DNA of 64,000 nucleotides, taken from positions 3,038,001-3,102,000 of the forward strand of contig NZ_LR134201.1 in NCBI RefSeq assembly GCF_900635955.1. Reading direction: 5' to 3'. The notes under the pieces are model-generated. The model worked only from the letters and a program-made list of their open reading frames with translations. It made no database searches and had not been told where the DNA came from. This document shows positions 33,230 to 43,462 of the stretch, in pieces. The position numbers and the translations under genes were made by a program. Positions within the stretch are counted from its first letter, which is position 1; the number at the start of each line of letters is the position of its first letter. This stretch comes from Cedecea lapagei. GTDB lineage: Bacteria > Pseudomonadota > Gammaproteobacteria > Enterobacterales > Enterobacteriaceae.

Positions 33230-34993
33230 ATGACCCAGACATTTATCCCTGGCAAAGATGCCGCCCTGGAAGACTCCATCGCCCGCTTCCAGAAAAAGCT
33301 GACCGATCTCGGTTTTAATATCGAAGAAGCCTCCTGGCTTAACCCGGTACCGAACGTATGGTCGGTGCATATTCGCGACAAGGACAGCGCCCTGTGCTTC
33401 ACCAACGGCAAAGGCGCGACCAAAAAAGCCGCGCTGGCCTCCGCGCTGGGTGAATATTTTGAACGTCTGTCGACAAACTACTTCTTCGCTGACTTCTGGC
33501 TGGGCGACGCCATCGCTAACGGCCCTTTCGTTCACTACCCTAACGAGAAGTGGTTCCCTCTGCCGGAAGACGATCAACTCCCTGAGGGGATCCTCGACGA
33601 TCGTCTGCGTGCTTTCTACGACCCGGAAAACGAACTGGGCGCGGGCATGCTTATCGATCTGCAGTCAGGAAACGAAGAGCGCGGCATCTGCGCCCTGCCG
33701 TTTACCCGTCAGTCTGACCTGCAAACCGTTTATATCCCGATGAATATCGTTGGCAACCTGTATGTTTCCAACGGCATGTCCGCAGGCAATACCGCCAACG
33801 AAGCGCGCGTCCAGGGCCTCTCTGAGGTCTTTGAGCGCCATATTAAAAACCGCATTATCGCGGAAAGCATCAGCCTGCCGGAGATCCCGCAGGAGGTGCT
33901 GGCGCGCTACCCTGGCGTCGTGGAATCCATTAAGACACTTGAAGCTGAAGGGTTCCCTATCTTTGCTTATGACGGCTCTCTGGGCGGTAAATACCCGGTT
34001 ATCTGCGTGGTGCTGTTTAACCCGGCAAACGGAACCTGCTTTGCTTCATTTGGCGCGCACCCTGATTTTGGCGTTGCGCTGGAGCGTACCGTTACCGAAC
34101 TGCTGCAGGGCCGCGGCCTGAAGGATCTGGATGTCTTTACGCCGCCGACCTTCGATGATGAAGAAGTGGCGGAACACGCTAACCTGGAAACTCACTTCAT
34201 TGATTCCAGCGGCCTGATCTCCTGGGACATGTTCAAACAGGATGCGGATTATCCGTTTGCTGACTGGAGCTTCGCCGGCACAACGGAAGAAGAGTTCGCC
34301 ACGCTGATGGCTATCTTCAGGTCCGAAGATAAAGAGGTGTATATCGCCGATTACGAGCACCTGGATGTCTACGCTTGCCGTATTATCGTCCCGGGCATGT
34401 CCGATATTTACCCGGCAGACGACCTGCTGCTTGCCAACAACAGCATGGGCGCCCATCTGCGCGAAACTATCCTTGCCCTGCCGGGCAGCGAATGGGAGCA
34501 GCAGGACTATCTGGATCTGATCTCCCAGCTGGACGACGAAGGCCATGATGACTTCACGCGAGTGCGCGAACTTCTTGGCCTGGCAACCGGTAAAGATAAT
34601 GGTTGGTATACGCTGCGCATTGGCGAGCTGAAAGCCATGCTGGCGCTGGCCGGTGGCGACCTTGAGCAGGCGCTGATTTGGACCGAGTGGACCATGGAGT
34701 TTAACGCCTCCCTCTTTAGCCCGGAGCGCGCAAATTACTACCGCTGCCTGCAGACGCTGCTGCTGCTTTCTCAGGAAGAAGAGCGCGAACCTCTGCAGTA
34801 TCTGAACGCTTTCATCCGCATGTACGGAGCAGAAGCCGTGGATGCAGCCAGCGCGGCGATGAGCGGTGAAGCCGCCTTCTATGGTTTACAGCCGGTGGAT
34901 AAAGACCTGAAAGCCTTCCCGGCGCATCAGGCGCTGCTGGCCGCCTATGAAAAATTACAGCGCGCAAAAGCCAAATATTGGCAGGTAAGCTAA
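33230..34993 (+). CDS. ycaO: YcaO, ribosomal S12 methylthiotransferase accessory factor
   Basis: Founding member of the YcaO ATP-dependent cyclodehydratase-like superfamily. E. coli YcaO promotes RimO-dependent beta-methylthiolation of ribosomal protein S12, and no RiPP substrate is known. The chosen ATG at 33230 (MTQTFIPGKDAALED) gives 587 residues against 586 in E. coli; the frame opens 11 codons earlier. ATP-site elements include NGKGATKKAALASALGEYFE and NEARVQGLSEVFER. The C-terminal third is TPR-like. Nothing resembling a precursor peptide or RiPP maturation gene is adjacent. A weak extended -10 (TGTTATGCT, ending 33143) could start its transcript. Confidence 0.94.
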   Translation: MTQTFIPGKDAALEDSIARFQKKLTDLGFNIEEASWLNPVPNVWSVHIRDKDSALCFTNGKGATKKAALASALGEYFERLSTNYFFADFWLGDAIANGPFVHYPNEKWFPLPEDDQLPEGILDDRLRAFYDPENELGAGMLIDLQSGNEERGICALPFTRQSDLQTVYIPMNIVGNLYVSNGMSAGNTANEARVQGLSEVFERHIKNRIIAESISLPEIPQEVLARYPGVVESIKTLEAEGFPIFAYDGSLGGKYPVICVVLFNPANGTCFASFGAHPDFGVALERTVTELLQGRGLKDLDVFTPPTFDDEEVAEHANLETHFIDSSGLISWDMFKQDADYPFADWSFAGTTEEEFATLMAIFRSEDKEVYIADYEHLDVYACRIIVPGMSDIYPADDLLLANNSMGAHLRETILALPGSEWEQQDYLDLISQLDDEGHDDFTRVRELLGLATGKDNGWYTLRIGELKAMLALAGGDLEQALIWTEWTMEFNASLFSPERANYYRCLQTLLLLSQEEEREPLQYLNAFIRMYGAEAVDAASAAMSGEAAFYGLQPVDKDLKAFPAHQALLAAYEKLQRAKAKYWQVS

Positions 34994-35043
34994 TTTTCTG
35001 ACAACTTACCGGTGCGCGTTGCACCTGGTTTGAGCTATATTAC

Positions 35044-35069
35044 GGGGCGCTTTTTGCGCCCTTTTTTTT
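35044..35069 (+). terminator. ycaO terminator
   Basis: GGGGCGC-TTTTT-GCGCCC stem followed by a T run, 50 bases after the ycaO stop. Confidence 0.88.
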
Positions 35070-35394
35070 ATTGAAAAATATGATCATTCATCATGTGATT
35101 TTTTGGTTAATTTTGGGTGAAATATTATTTTCAGATAACAGGAACAATGTTATCGAAATACAAAAATACCCCATTATAATTAACTAATTTCATGGGAGAG
35201 ACAGGCGAAATTCAATTTTACCTATAAATATTAAAATTTATTTTTTCTTTTAAAATCAAAAAATTAAACTGAAAAATGGGTAAACACCTGCTTTTTCAGT
35301 GCCTATTAGCTTGGCGAGATATGATCCACATCAAATTTTACTCTATAATGCTTTGTTAGTATCTCCTCGCCGAATTAAATAAGAGAGAGTTAGT
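35070..35394 (+). promoter_or_regulatory. focA-pflB regulatory region with FNR-type site
   Basis: A 325-base AT-rich interval without a gene. ATGAT-CCAC-ATCAA at 35321-35334 matches the FNR consensus TTGAT-N4-ATCAA with one mismatch. An extended -10 (TGT-TAGTAT, hexamer 35357-35362) would place the site near -41.5, class II spacing. A second hexamer TATAAT at 35344-35349 is closer than expected for FNR activation and may be a separate promoter. In E. coli this operon is induced anaerobically by FNR and ArcA through multiple promoters; that part is by analogy. Confidence 0.6.
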
Positions 35395-36252
35395 GTGAAA
35401 GCTGACAACCCTTTTGATCTAGTACTTCCCCCAGCGATGGCAAAAATTGCCGAAGATGCTGGCGTCTATAAAGCAACAAAACAGCCGCTAACGACCTTTT
35501 ACTTAGCGATTACCGCAGGCGTCTTCATTTCGATTGCCTTCGTGTTCTACATCACCGCCACCACCGGCACATCCACCATCCCGTTTGGGATTGCCAAATT
35601 GATTGGCGGTACCTGCTTCTCATTAGGGTTGATTCTTTGCGTCATCTGCGGTGCGGACCTCTTTACCTCCACCGTCCTGATCGTCGTCGCCAAGGCCAGC
35701 GGCCGCATCACCTGGTGCCAGCTGCTTCGTAACTGGGTTAACGTCTACATCGGTAACCTGATTGGCGCCCTGCTGTTTGTACTGCTGATTTGGCTGTCCG
35801 GTATGTATATGACGGCAAACGGCGCCTGGGGGCTGAACGTCCTGCAGACCGCCGACCATAAAATGCATCACACGTTTGTTGAGGCCGTCTGCCTCGGCAT
35901 TCTGGCAAACCTGATGGTTTGTCTCGCGGTCTGGATGAGCTACTCCGGCCGCAGCCTGATGGACAAAATGTTTGCTATGATCCTTCCGGTTGCCATGTTT
36001 GTTGCCAGCGGCTTTGAGCACAGTATCGCAAACATGTTTATGATCCCGATGGGTATCGTAGTACGCAATTTTGCCAGCCCGGAATTCTGGACCGCCATCG
36101 GGTCTTCTCCGGAAAGTTTCTCGCATCTGACCGTGCTGAACTTCATTACCGATAATCTGATTCCTGTCACCATCGGAAACATTATTGGCGGGGGTTTGCT
36201 GGTTGGGTTGACATACTGGGTAATTTATCTGCGCGGTGGCAATAAACACTAA
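35395..36252 (+). CDS. focA: formate channel FocA
   Basis: Pentameric inner-membrane formate/nitrite-family channel that exports formate made by PflB and re-imports it at low pH. The 285 residues align without gaps to E. coli FocA. The gating residues Thr91 (DLFTSTVL) and His209 (GFEHSIANMFMIP) are present, with six membrane helices between. The start is GTG at 35395, the same initiator type as in E. coli, preceded by AAGAGAGAG. pflB follows after 51 bases on the same transcript. Confidence 0.97.
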   Translation: MKADNPFDLVLPPAMAKIAEDAGVYKATKQPLTTFYLAITAGVFISIAFVFYITATTGTSTIPFGIAKLIGGTCFSLGLILCVICGADLFTSTVLIVVAKASGRITWCQLLRNWVNVYIGNLIGALLFVLLIWLSGMYMTANGAWGLNVLQTADHKMHHTFVEAVCLGILANLMVCLAVWMSYSGRSLMDKMFAMILPVAMFVASGFEHSIANMFMIPMGIVVRNFASPEFWTAIGSSPESFSHLTVLNFITDNLIPVTIGNIIGGGLLVGLTYWVIYLRGGNKH

Positions 36253-36303
36253 GTTTAGCCAGCACGCAGGTTGAAGAACTCCACATTAGAAGGTAGGTGT
36301 TAC

Positions 36304-38586
<2,283 letters not shown>

Positions 38587-38616
38587 TTCCTTGTCAGACT
38601 GAAGAAGCGTAATATA

Positions 38617-38646
38617 TTAAGGCTCCACTCTTGTGGGGCCTTTTTA
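38617..38646 (+). terminator. pflB terminator
   Basis: AAGGCTCCAC-TCTT-GTGGGGCCTT stem with one G-T pair, followed by a T run. It separates focA-pflB from pflA. Confidence 0.85.
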
Positions 38647-38779
38647 CTCACCTCTCTACCCCCAGCCTGCTTTGCCAGCTATCTATACTTGGGTATCTGC
38701 CAAAACAGACTTAACACAGCCGGCTTGAGCTGTGCATGACACAGGCCCGGGATGGGCCACATCTGGAGAGATCACCGCA

Positions 38780-39520
38780 ATGTCAGTAATCGGACGAATT
38801 CACTCTTTTGAATCCTGTGGTACCGTGGATGGCCCCGGTATCCGCTTTATCACCTTCTTCCAGGGCTGCCTGATGCGCTGCCTGTACTGCCACAACCGCG
38901 ACACCTGGGATACTCACGGTGGCAAAGAAGTGACGGTAGAAGAGCTGATGAAAGAAGTTGTCACCTATCGCCACTTTATGAACGCCTCCGGCGGCGGCGT
39001 CACCGCATCCGGCGGCGAAGCTATCCTGCAGGCCGAGTTTGTGCGCGACTGGTTCCGCGCCTGTCATAAAGAAGGTATTCACACCTGTCTCGACACCAAC
39101 GGCTTTGTTCGTCGCTACGATCCGGTGATTGATGAGCTGCTGGAGGTCACCGACCTGGTGATGCTCGATCTCAAGCAGATGAATGACGAAATCCACCAAA
39201 ACCTGGTCGGCGTTTCAAACCACCGCACCCTTGAGTTTGCCCGGTATCTGTCGAAAAAAGACATAAAAGTTTGGATCCGCTACGTGGTCGTGCCGGGCTG
39301 GTCCGACGATGACGACTCCGCACATCGCCTGGGAGAGTTTACCCGCGATATGGGCAACGTTGAAAAAATCGAACTGCTGCCGTATCACGAGCTAGGCAAA
39401 CACAAATGGGTGGCGATGGGCGAAGAGTACAAGCTGGACGGCGTTCACCCGCCTAAGAAAGAGACCATGGAGCGGGTGAAAGGCATACTGGAGCAGTACG
39501 GGCATAAAGTGATGTACTAA
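38780..39520 (+). CDS. pflA: pyruvate formate-lyase activating enzyme PflA
   Basis: Radical SAM enzyme that installs the glycyl radical on PflB. The 246 residues, from the ATG at 38780 (MSVIGRIHSFESCGT), equal E. coli PflA. The cluster motif CLMRCLYC places Cys at 30, 34 and 37. SAM-binding GGG elements (ASGGGVTASGGEAILQ) follow. GGAGAG precedes the start. It has its own upstream region of 133 bases after the pflB terminator, so it can be transcribed separately from focA-pflB. Confidence 0.97.
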   Translation: MSVIGRIHSFESCGTVDGPGIRFITFFQGCLMRCLYCHNRDTWDTHGGKEVTVEELMKEVVTYRHFMNASGGGVTASGGEAILQAEFVRDWFRACHKEGIHTCLDTNGFVRRYDPVIDELLEVTDLVMLDLKQMNDEIHQNLVGVSNHRTLEFARYLSKKDIKVWIRYVVVPGWSDDDDSAHRLGEFTRDMGNVEKIELLPYHELGKHKWVAMGEEYKLDGVHPPKKETMERVKGILEQYGHKVMY

Positions 39521-39526
39521 CCCCCT

Positions 39527-39548
39527 GTGCTCCCGGTGCCGGGGGCAC
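39527..39548. terminator. GC hairpin between pflA and the LysR gene
   Basis: GTGC-T-CCCGG/CCGGG-G-GCAC forms a stem between the convergent 3' ends, but no T run follows on either strand, so classical termination is doubtful. Confidence 0.4.
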
Positions 39549-39553
39549 GGTCA

Positions 39554-40438
39554 TTAAGATTCCGGCCAGGCGGCGTCTATCGCCGCGATGATCTTCTCAA
39601 GCTGCGTCTGAGCAAGATGCCCCGGTTTCCACAGGGCCACCACAGGATGCTGCAGCCCGCGATCTCCCACCTCCGTCTCAAGCCGCTCAACGCCCGGCCA
39701 ATTTTCTACCCCAAAGTGCAGCGGCAAAAATGCCCACCCTTCTCCGGCGCACAGCCGCTTTTCCAGCAGAGAAAGTTCGTTGACGTGGATGACCCGGTCT
39801 GCAATTTGAATGCGCTGGGCAAGCGAGTCCGGCAGCTCGCGAAACGGCATCAGTTGCGTGCTGGCGGCCAGGCGTAACAGCGAGACCGGTTTTACCGCAA
39901 AGAAGCCCGCTTTCGCCCATGCCGCCAGCGCCAGACTTCCCACCGACCGCCATTGAAGATGCTCGTTAACTGAACGATTAAGCGCCTGGTAGATCCCGAT
40001 ATGCGCCCGGCCCTCATCAAGCCAGACTTCGGCTTCTGGACGTTCGCTTATCAACAAATCCAGCGTTATCTGTTGCTCAGCCAGCAGTTCTACCAGCCGC
40101 AGCAGAAACGCTCTTGGTGTGAAAGGGTCATAACAGAGCGTCAGGCGAGTCTCGATCTGGCCCGGCATCTGCCGCGCAACCTCCGAGAAAGCCTGAGCCT
40201 CGTGAAGAAACAAGCGCGCCTGGCGGTACAGGAGTTTACCGGGTTCGGTTAAGGTCAAAGGGCGGGTTGAACGATCGAACAGCGTATAGCCAAGGTCAAT
40301 TTCGAGATAATCAAGCAGCTGGCTGACCGTTGTGCGGTCTTTACTGAGTTTTTTAGCCGCTTTTGTAAGGGTGCCGCACTCGCAAACGCAGGCAAAGGCT
40401 TCAATTTGGGCCAGCGTGAAATTAACCGTGTTCATCAT
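39554..40438 (-). CDS. LysR-type transcriptional regulator
   Basis: A 294-residue LysR-family regulator. The N-terminal winged helix-turn-helix is at about residues 8-66 (LAQIEAFACVCECGTLTKAA, RTTVSQLLDYLEIDLGYTLF), followed by an effector-binding domain with LTLCYDPFTPRAFLLRLVELL. It lies where E. coli has ycaN, between pflA and ycaD. As I recall the K-12 map, ycaN points the other way and is paired with ycaK, so I give no symbol. Here it runs in the same direction as ycaD, 89 bases downstream of it and across the ycaD terminator. Target and ligand are unknown. Confidence 0.88.
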   Translation of the reverse strand: MMNTVNFTLAQIEAFACVCECGTLTKAAKKLSKDRTTVSQLLDYLEIDLGYTLFDRSTRPLTLTEPGKLLYRQARLFLHEAQAFSEVARQMPGQIETRLTLCYDPFTPRAFLLRLVELLAEQQITLDLLISERPEAEVWLDEGRAHIGIYQALNRSVNEHLQWRSVGSLALAAWAKAGFFAVKPVSLLRLAASTQLMPFRELPDSLAQRIQIADRVIHVNELSLLEKRLCAGEGWAFLPLHFGVENWPGVERLETEVGDRGLQHPVVALWKPGHLAQTQLEKIIAAIDAAWPES

Positions 40439-40471
40439 TCCCCCTTGTGTTAAAGGGGTATTTTCCCATAG

Positions 40472-40504
40472 AAAAACGCGTATTCCGAGTCAGGAATACG
40501 CGTC
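40472..40504 (-). terminator. ycaD terminator
   Basis: Perfect 11-bp inverted repeat ACGCGTATTCC/GGAATACGCGT (40476-40486 and 40493-40503) with a six-base loop, followed on the minus strand by TTTTTC. Confidence 0.82.
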
Positions 40505-40527
40505 AGGGAAACGATGAAAAATCAGTT

Positions 40528-41676
40528 TCAGGCGTGAGCCACCGGCGTGGGATGCTGACCGGCTTTGCGCAGCAGCATCATCAGGTACACAAACGATACC
40601 GCGGCCATCATAATAAACAGCACGTTATCCGAGTAATTCTGCATCAGCAGCGCGGTGATCGTCGGCCCAATCAGGCTGCCAATGGTGTAGCTGAGCAGCA
40701 GCGCCTGGTTCATCGCCACCAGCTGATGGCGTTCAATTCTTTCGCAGGCCCAGGCCATCGCCACCGGATAGAGCGTGAAGCCAAAGGCGCCCAGTACGAA
40801 CAGCGCAGGCCCCATCGCAGCGTTGCTTAGCATCGCCAGGCAGCCCAGGATCACGACAAACACCTGAACGCGCAGCACCAGCAGACGGCCATATTTATCC
40901 GCCAGGCGCCCCATCGGCCACTGTCCAACAATCCCGGCGCTGATCATCAGCGCCATCCAGAAGCCAATCCCGGAATCGCTCACGCCCTGATGGTTAAGAT
41001 AGAGCGGCATGAGGCCATACAGAGAGCCAAGGACGATACCGGACATAATGCAGCCATTGATGCCCAGGCGGGCCTGGCGAAGGCGCAGCATCGGCCAGAC
41101 CGGCGTGTTATTGCTGTGCTCGTCGCCGTCGCTCACGATATGGGTGAACAGTAGCGGAAGGATCGCCGCCAGCACCAGCGCGGTTGCCCACGGCAGCACG
41201 CTCATCAGCTCGGTAGACAGTTTACTTACCATCAGCTGACCGACAACCATACCGATGTAATAGACGGTCATATAGGCAGCCAGCAGGCGACCGCGATTGC
41301 GTGAGGTGCCGCTGCACATCAGCGCGCTTTCAACCACCACCCAAATCATGGCGCAGCCGACGCCGGCAACAAACCGCCAGACCATCCAGCTCCAGAAGCC
41401 CACCATCAGCCCAAGGCCAATACAGCCCACCGCGAAAATGACGGAGGCCAGATAGTAGCTGCGGTTAAACCCATAACGCTTAATCACCCAGCCGGTAATC
41501 AACGTGCCCACCAGGTTACCGGTGAAGTAGGCAGAGCCCACCATCCCGACCTGCCAGGTAGGAAGATTATCGTGAGCCAGCCAAAGCGGGACGAGCGTGT
41601 TTAAAACCGCCATCGCCAGCGTCAGCAGCAGTAGCCCGCAAAGCAGCAGCAATACGGGACGGGTGTAGGTGGTCAT
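40528..41676 (-). CDS. ycaD: YcaD, major facilitator superfamily transporter
   Basis: Twelve-helix MFS protein of the inner membrane; substrate unknown. The ATG at 41676 (MTTYTRPVLLLLCGLL) gives 382 residues, as in E. coli YcaD; the alternative TTG nine bases upstream was rejected. Visible family features are RFVAGVGCAMIWVVVESALM, the loop motif SRNRGRLLAAYM, and GRLADKYGRLLVLR between helices. The 296-base gap to dmsC holds a dmsC terminator and a perfect GTGACC/GGTCAC repeat close to a candidate -10. Confidence 0.92.
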   Translation of the reverse strand: MTTYTRPVLLLLCGLLLLTLAMAVLNTLVPLWLAHDNLPTWQVGMVGSAYFTGNLVGTLITGWVIKRYGFNRSYYLASVIFAVGCIGLGLMVGFWSWMVWRFVAGVGCAMIWVVVESALMCSGTSRNRGRLLAAYMTVYYIGMVVGQLMVSKLSTELMSVLPWATALVLAAILPLLFTHIVSDGDEHSNNTPVWPMLRLRQARLGINGCIMSGIVLGSLYGLMPLYLNHQGVSDSGIGFWMALMISAGIVGQWPMGRLADKYGRLLVLRVQVFVVILGCLAMLSNAAMGPALFVLGAFGFTLYPVAMAWACERIERHQLVAMNQALLLSYTIGSLIGPTITALLMQNYSDNVLFIMMAAVSFVYLMMLLRKAGQHPTPVAHA

Positions 41677-41809
41677 GGGTGTCAAACCGTGGAGAAGTGA
41701 TGAAATTTGTGCGCATCATGCCACCGGCAAATTGATTGTCAATCCAGCAATAATGGGGGGTGTGAGGGGTTTTGGCGGGGACGATTTGAAAAACTTATCC
41801 TGCTAATAA

Positions 41810-41833
41810 GTGACCGGGGTCACGTAAATTGTA
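41810..41833 (-). promoter_or_regulatory. candidate ycaD promoter -10 with overlapping inverted repeat
   Basis: GTGACC-GG-GGTCAC at 41810-41823 is a perfect 6-bp inverted repeat. On the minus strand TACAAT (41833-41828) lies immediately upstream, so the repeat would cover the transcription start of ycaD, as an operator might. No regulator is assigned; sequence-based inference only. Confidence 0.35.
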
Positions 41834-41930
41834 TCTCCCTGTTTTTGATGCGATATAGCGGAAAGCGGGCAAAAATGAGCAATGAAAAATTTCATGGATA
41901 TTCAGGTGAGATTTTCTTATGTGAAAGCAC

Positions 41931-41958
41931 GAAAAAGCGCACCCGCAGGCGCGCTTAT
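41931..41958 (-). terminator. dmsC terminator
   Basis: On the minus strand, AAGCGC...GCGCTT with an inner GCC/GGT pairing is followed by TTTTT, 15-40 bases past the dmsC stop. Confidence 0.7.
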
Positions 41959-41972
41959 AACTCAATGAAATG

Positions 41973-42833
41973 TTAACTTGCTATCGCCATTCCAACCGTC
42001 ATATGCAGCCCATAGAAAACGCCCCGACCGATAAGCTCACCTGCCAGTACCAACGCCATCGCCAGCGTCAAAAGCCCGACGCCAGGACGGCTGCCTTTCA
42101 GCTGGGGCGTAACCCAACAAACCAGAGCGACGACCAACAGGACCATCCGCCACGCCATCAATGAGCCATACTCCGGCACCAGCGCGGAAGCCTGCTGAAC
42201 AGAGCTGCGCAGCGTTGCCAGTTCCATGCCCTGCATCAGCACGACAATCATGCTGACCAGCAGCGCCAGCAGAGTCATTACCGGCAGAAGGCGCATCCCC
42301 CAGCCGCTGACCCCGGCCGCACGCAGCAGCAGGTAACCCAGCAGCGGACCGCCGATAAACATCGTCAGGAAGAAGCTCAGCGGCGTCCAGATGCTAAACC
42401 AGGTGGGTACCGTATCGATCAGGTAGACCCGGCTCATCATCCAGACAAACACCACGCCCAGCATCATGGTCACCACGGCCCAGATTTTACCCAATGCCTG
42501 AGGCATTTTTCCCATCACGGTCAACAGCCACCAAAAACCGCCCACCGCAAAGAACACCGACCCGCTGGCGATTTCATTACTCAACGCCGAACTGCCGAGG
42601 CGGTTGAGGGAGTTGAAGGCGCGCAGCGGTGACCCTAAGTGCAGGATCGAAGCAATAAACCCGATGCCCATCAGGACCCAGAGCACAACCATCATCAGCT
42701 CGGTACGCCGGCGCGTGGCTTTGTCGTTCACACCGTAAAACAGCGCCAGCGCCATAACGATAAATCCGCCCGCGACGCACTGCCCCACTACCGTAAAGAC
42801 CATCAGCGGCCATTCATGCCATCCGTTTCCCAT
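41973..42833 (-). CDS. dmsC: DMSO reductase membrane anchor DmsC
   Basis: Polytopic inner-membrane anchor that oxidises menaquinol and hands electrons to DmsB. The 286 residues, from the ATG at 42833 (MGNGWHEWPLMVFTV), match E. coli DmsC (287). About eight hydrophobic helices are visible, with ALSNEIASGSVFFAVGG and GRGVFYGLHMTVGMA at the end. AAGGAGGT precedes the start inside the end of dmsB, and only one base separates the dmsB stop from this ATG, indicating tight translational coupling. Confidence 0.95.
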   Translation of the reverse strand: MGNGWHEWPLMVFTVVGQCVAGGFIVMALALFYGVNDKATRRRTELMMVVLWVLMGIGFIASILHLGSPLRAFNSLNRLGSSALSNEIASGSVFFAVGGFWWLLTVMGKMPQALGKIWAVVTMMLGVVFVWMMSRVYLIDTVPTWFSIWTPLSFFLTMFIGGPLLGYLLLRAAGVSGWGMRLLPVMTLLALLVSMIVVLMQGMELATLRSSVQQASALVPEYGSLMAWRMVLLVVALVCWVTPQLKGSRPGVGLLTLAMALVLAGELIGRGVFYGLHMTVGMAIAS

Positions 42834-42834
42834 C

Positions 42835-43452
42835 TCACACCTCCTTCGGGTTGGCCAGATAACCGCTGGTATCCCCACTTGGGCGGCTGTTGGCGTTAGG
42901 TTTAATCACGATATTTGGTTTTGTGAAGTGCGACGCCGGCAGCGGCGCAATCGCGGCCTGAGTCCCGTACTTTTTACGTAACTCGTCAATGGGCGCTAAA
43001 TCCAGCGCGCGCAGCGGACAGGACTCCACGCAAATCGGCTTTTTGCCCTCTGCAACGCGTTCATAGCAGCCATCACACTTGGTCATATGGCCCTTTTCCT
43101 CGTTGTACTGAGGTGCGCCGTACGGACATGCCATGTGGCAGTAACGGCAGCCGATGCAAACTTCCTCGTTCACCACCACAAAGCCATCTTCGCGCTTATG
43201 CATTGCGCCGCTAGGGCAAACCTTCGTACAGGCCGGGTCCTCGCAGTGGTTGCAGGAGATGGAAAGGTAGTAAGCGAAAACATCCTGATGGAAAACGCCG
43301 TTGTCCTCCTGCCAGTTACCGCCCGCATACTCATAAATGCGGCGATAGCTAACTTCGGGGCTCAGGTTCTTAAAATCCTTACACGCTAGTTCGCAGGTTT
43401 TGCAGCCGGTGCAGCGGCTGGAGTCAATATAAAAGCCATATTGGGTTGTCAT
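42835..43452 (-). CDS. dmsB: DMSO reductase iron-sulfur subunit DmsB
   Basis: Electron-transfer subunit carrying four [4Fe-4S] clusters between DmsC and DmsA. The 205 residues equal E. coli DmsB and show the four Cys groups in order: CTGCKTCELAC, CNHCEDPACTKVCP, CIGCRYCHMACP and CDGCYERVAEGKKPICVESC. No signal peptide is present, as expected, because it is exported with DmsA by the Tat system. It lies 10 bases after dmsA and one base before dmsC. Confidence 0.97.
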   Translation of the reverse strand: MTTQYGFYIDSSRCTGCKTCELACKDFKNLSPEVSYRRIYEYAGGNWQEDNGVFHQDVFAYYLSISCNHCEDPACTKVCPSGAMHKREDGFVVVNEEVCIGCRYCHMACPYGAPQYNEEKGHMTKCDGCYERVAEGKKPICVESCPLRALDLAPIDELRKKYGTQAAIAPLPASHFTKPNIVIKPNANSRPSGDTSGYLANPKEV

Positions 43453-43462
43453 TTACTGCTCC

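Noticed and set aside
33230..34993. ycaO as part of a peptide natural-product cluster
   Set aside because: Neighbours are ycaP and focA, no precursor-like small gene is adjacent, and the protein matches the housekeeping E. coli YcaO.
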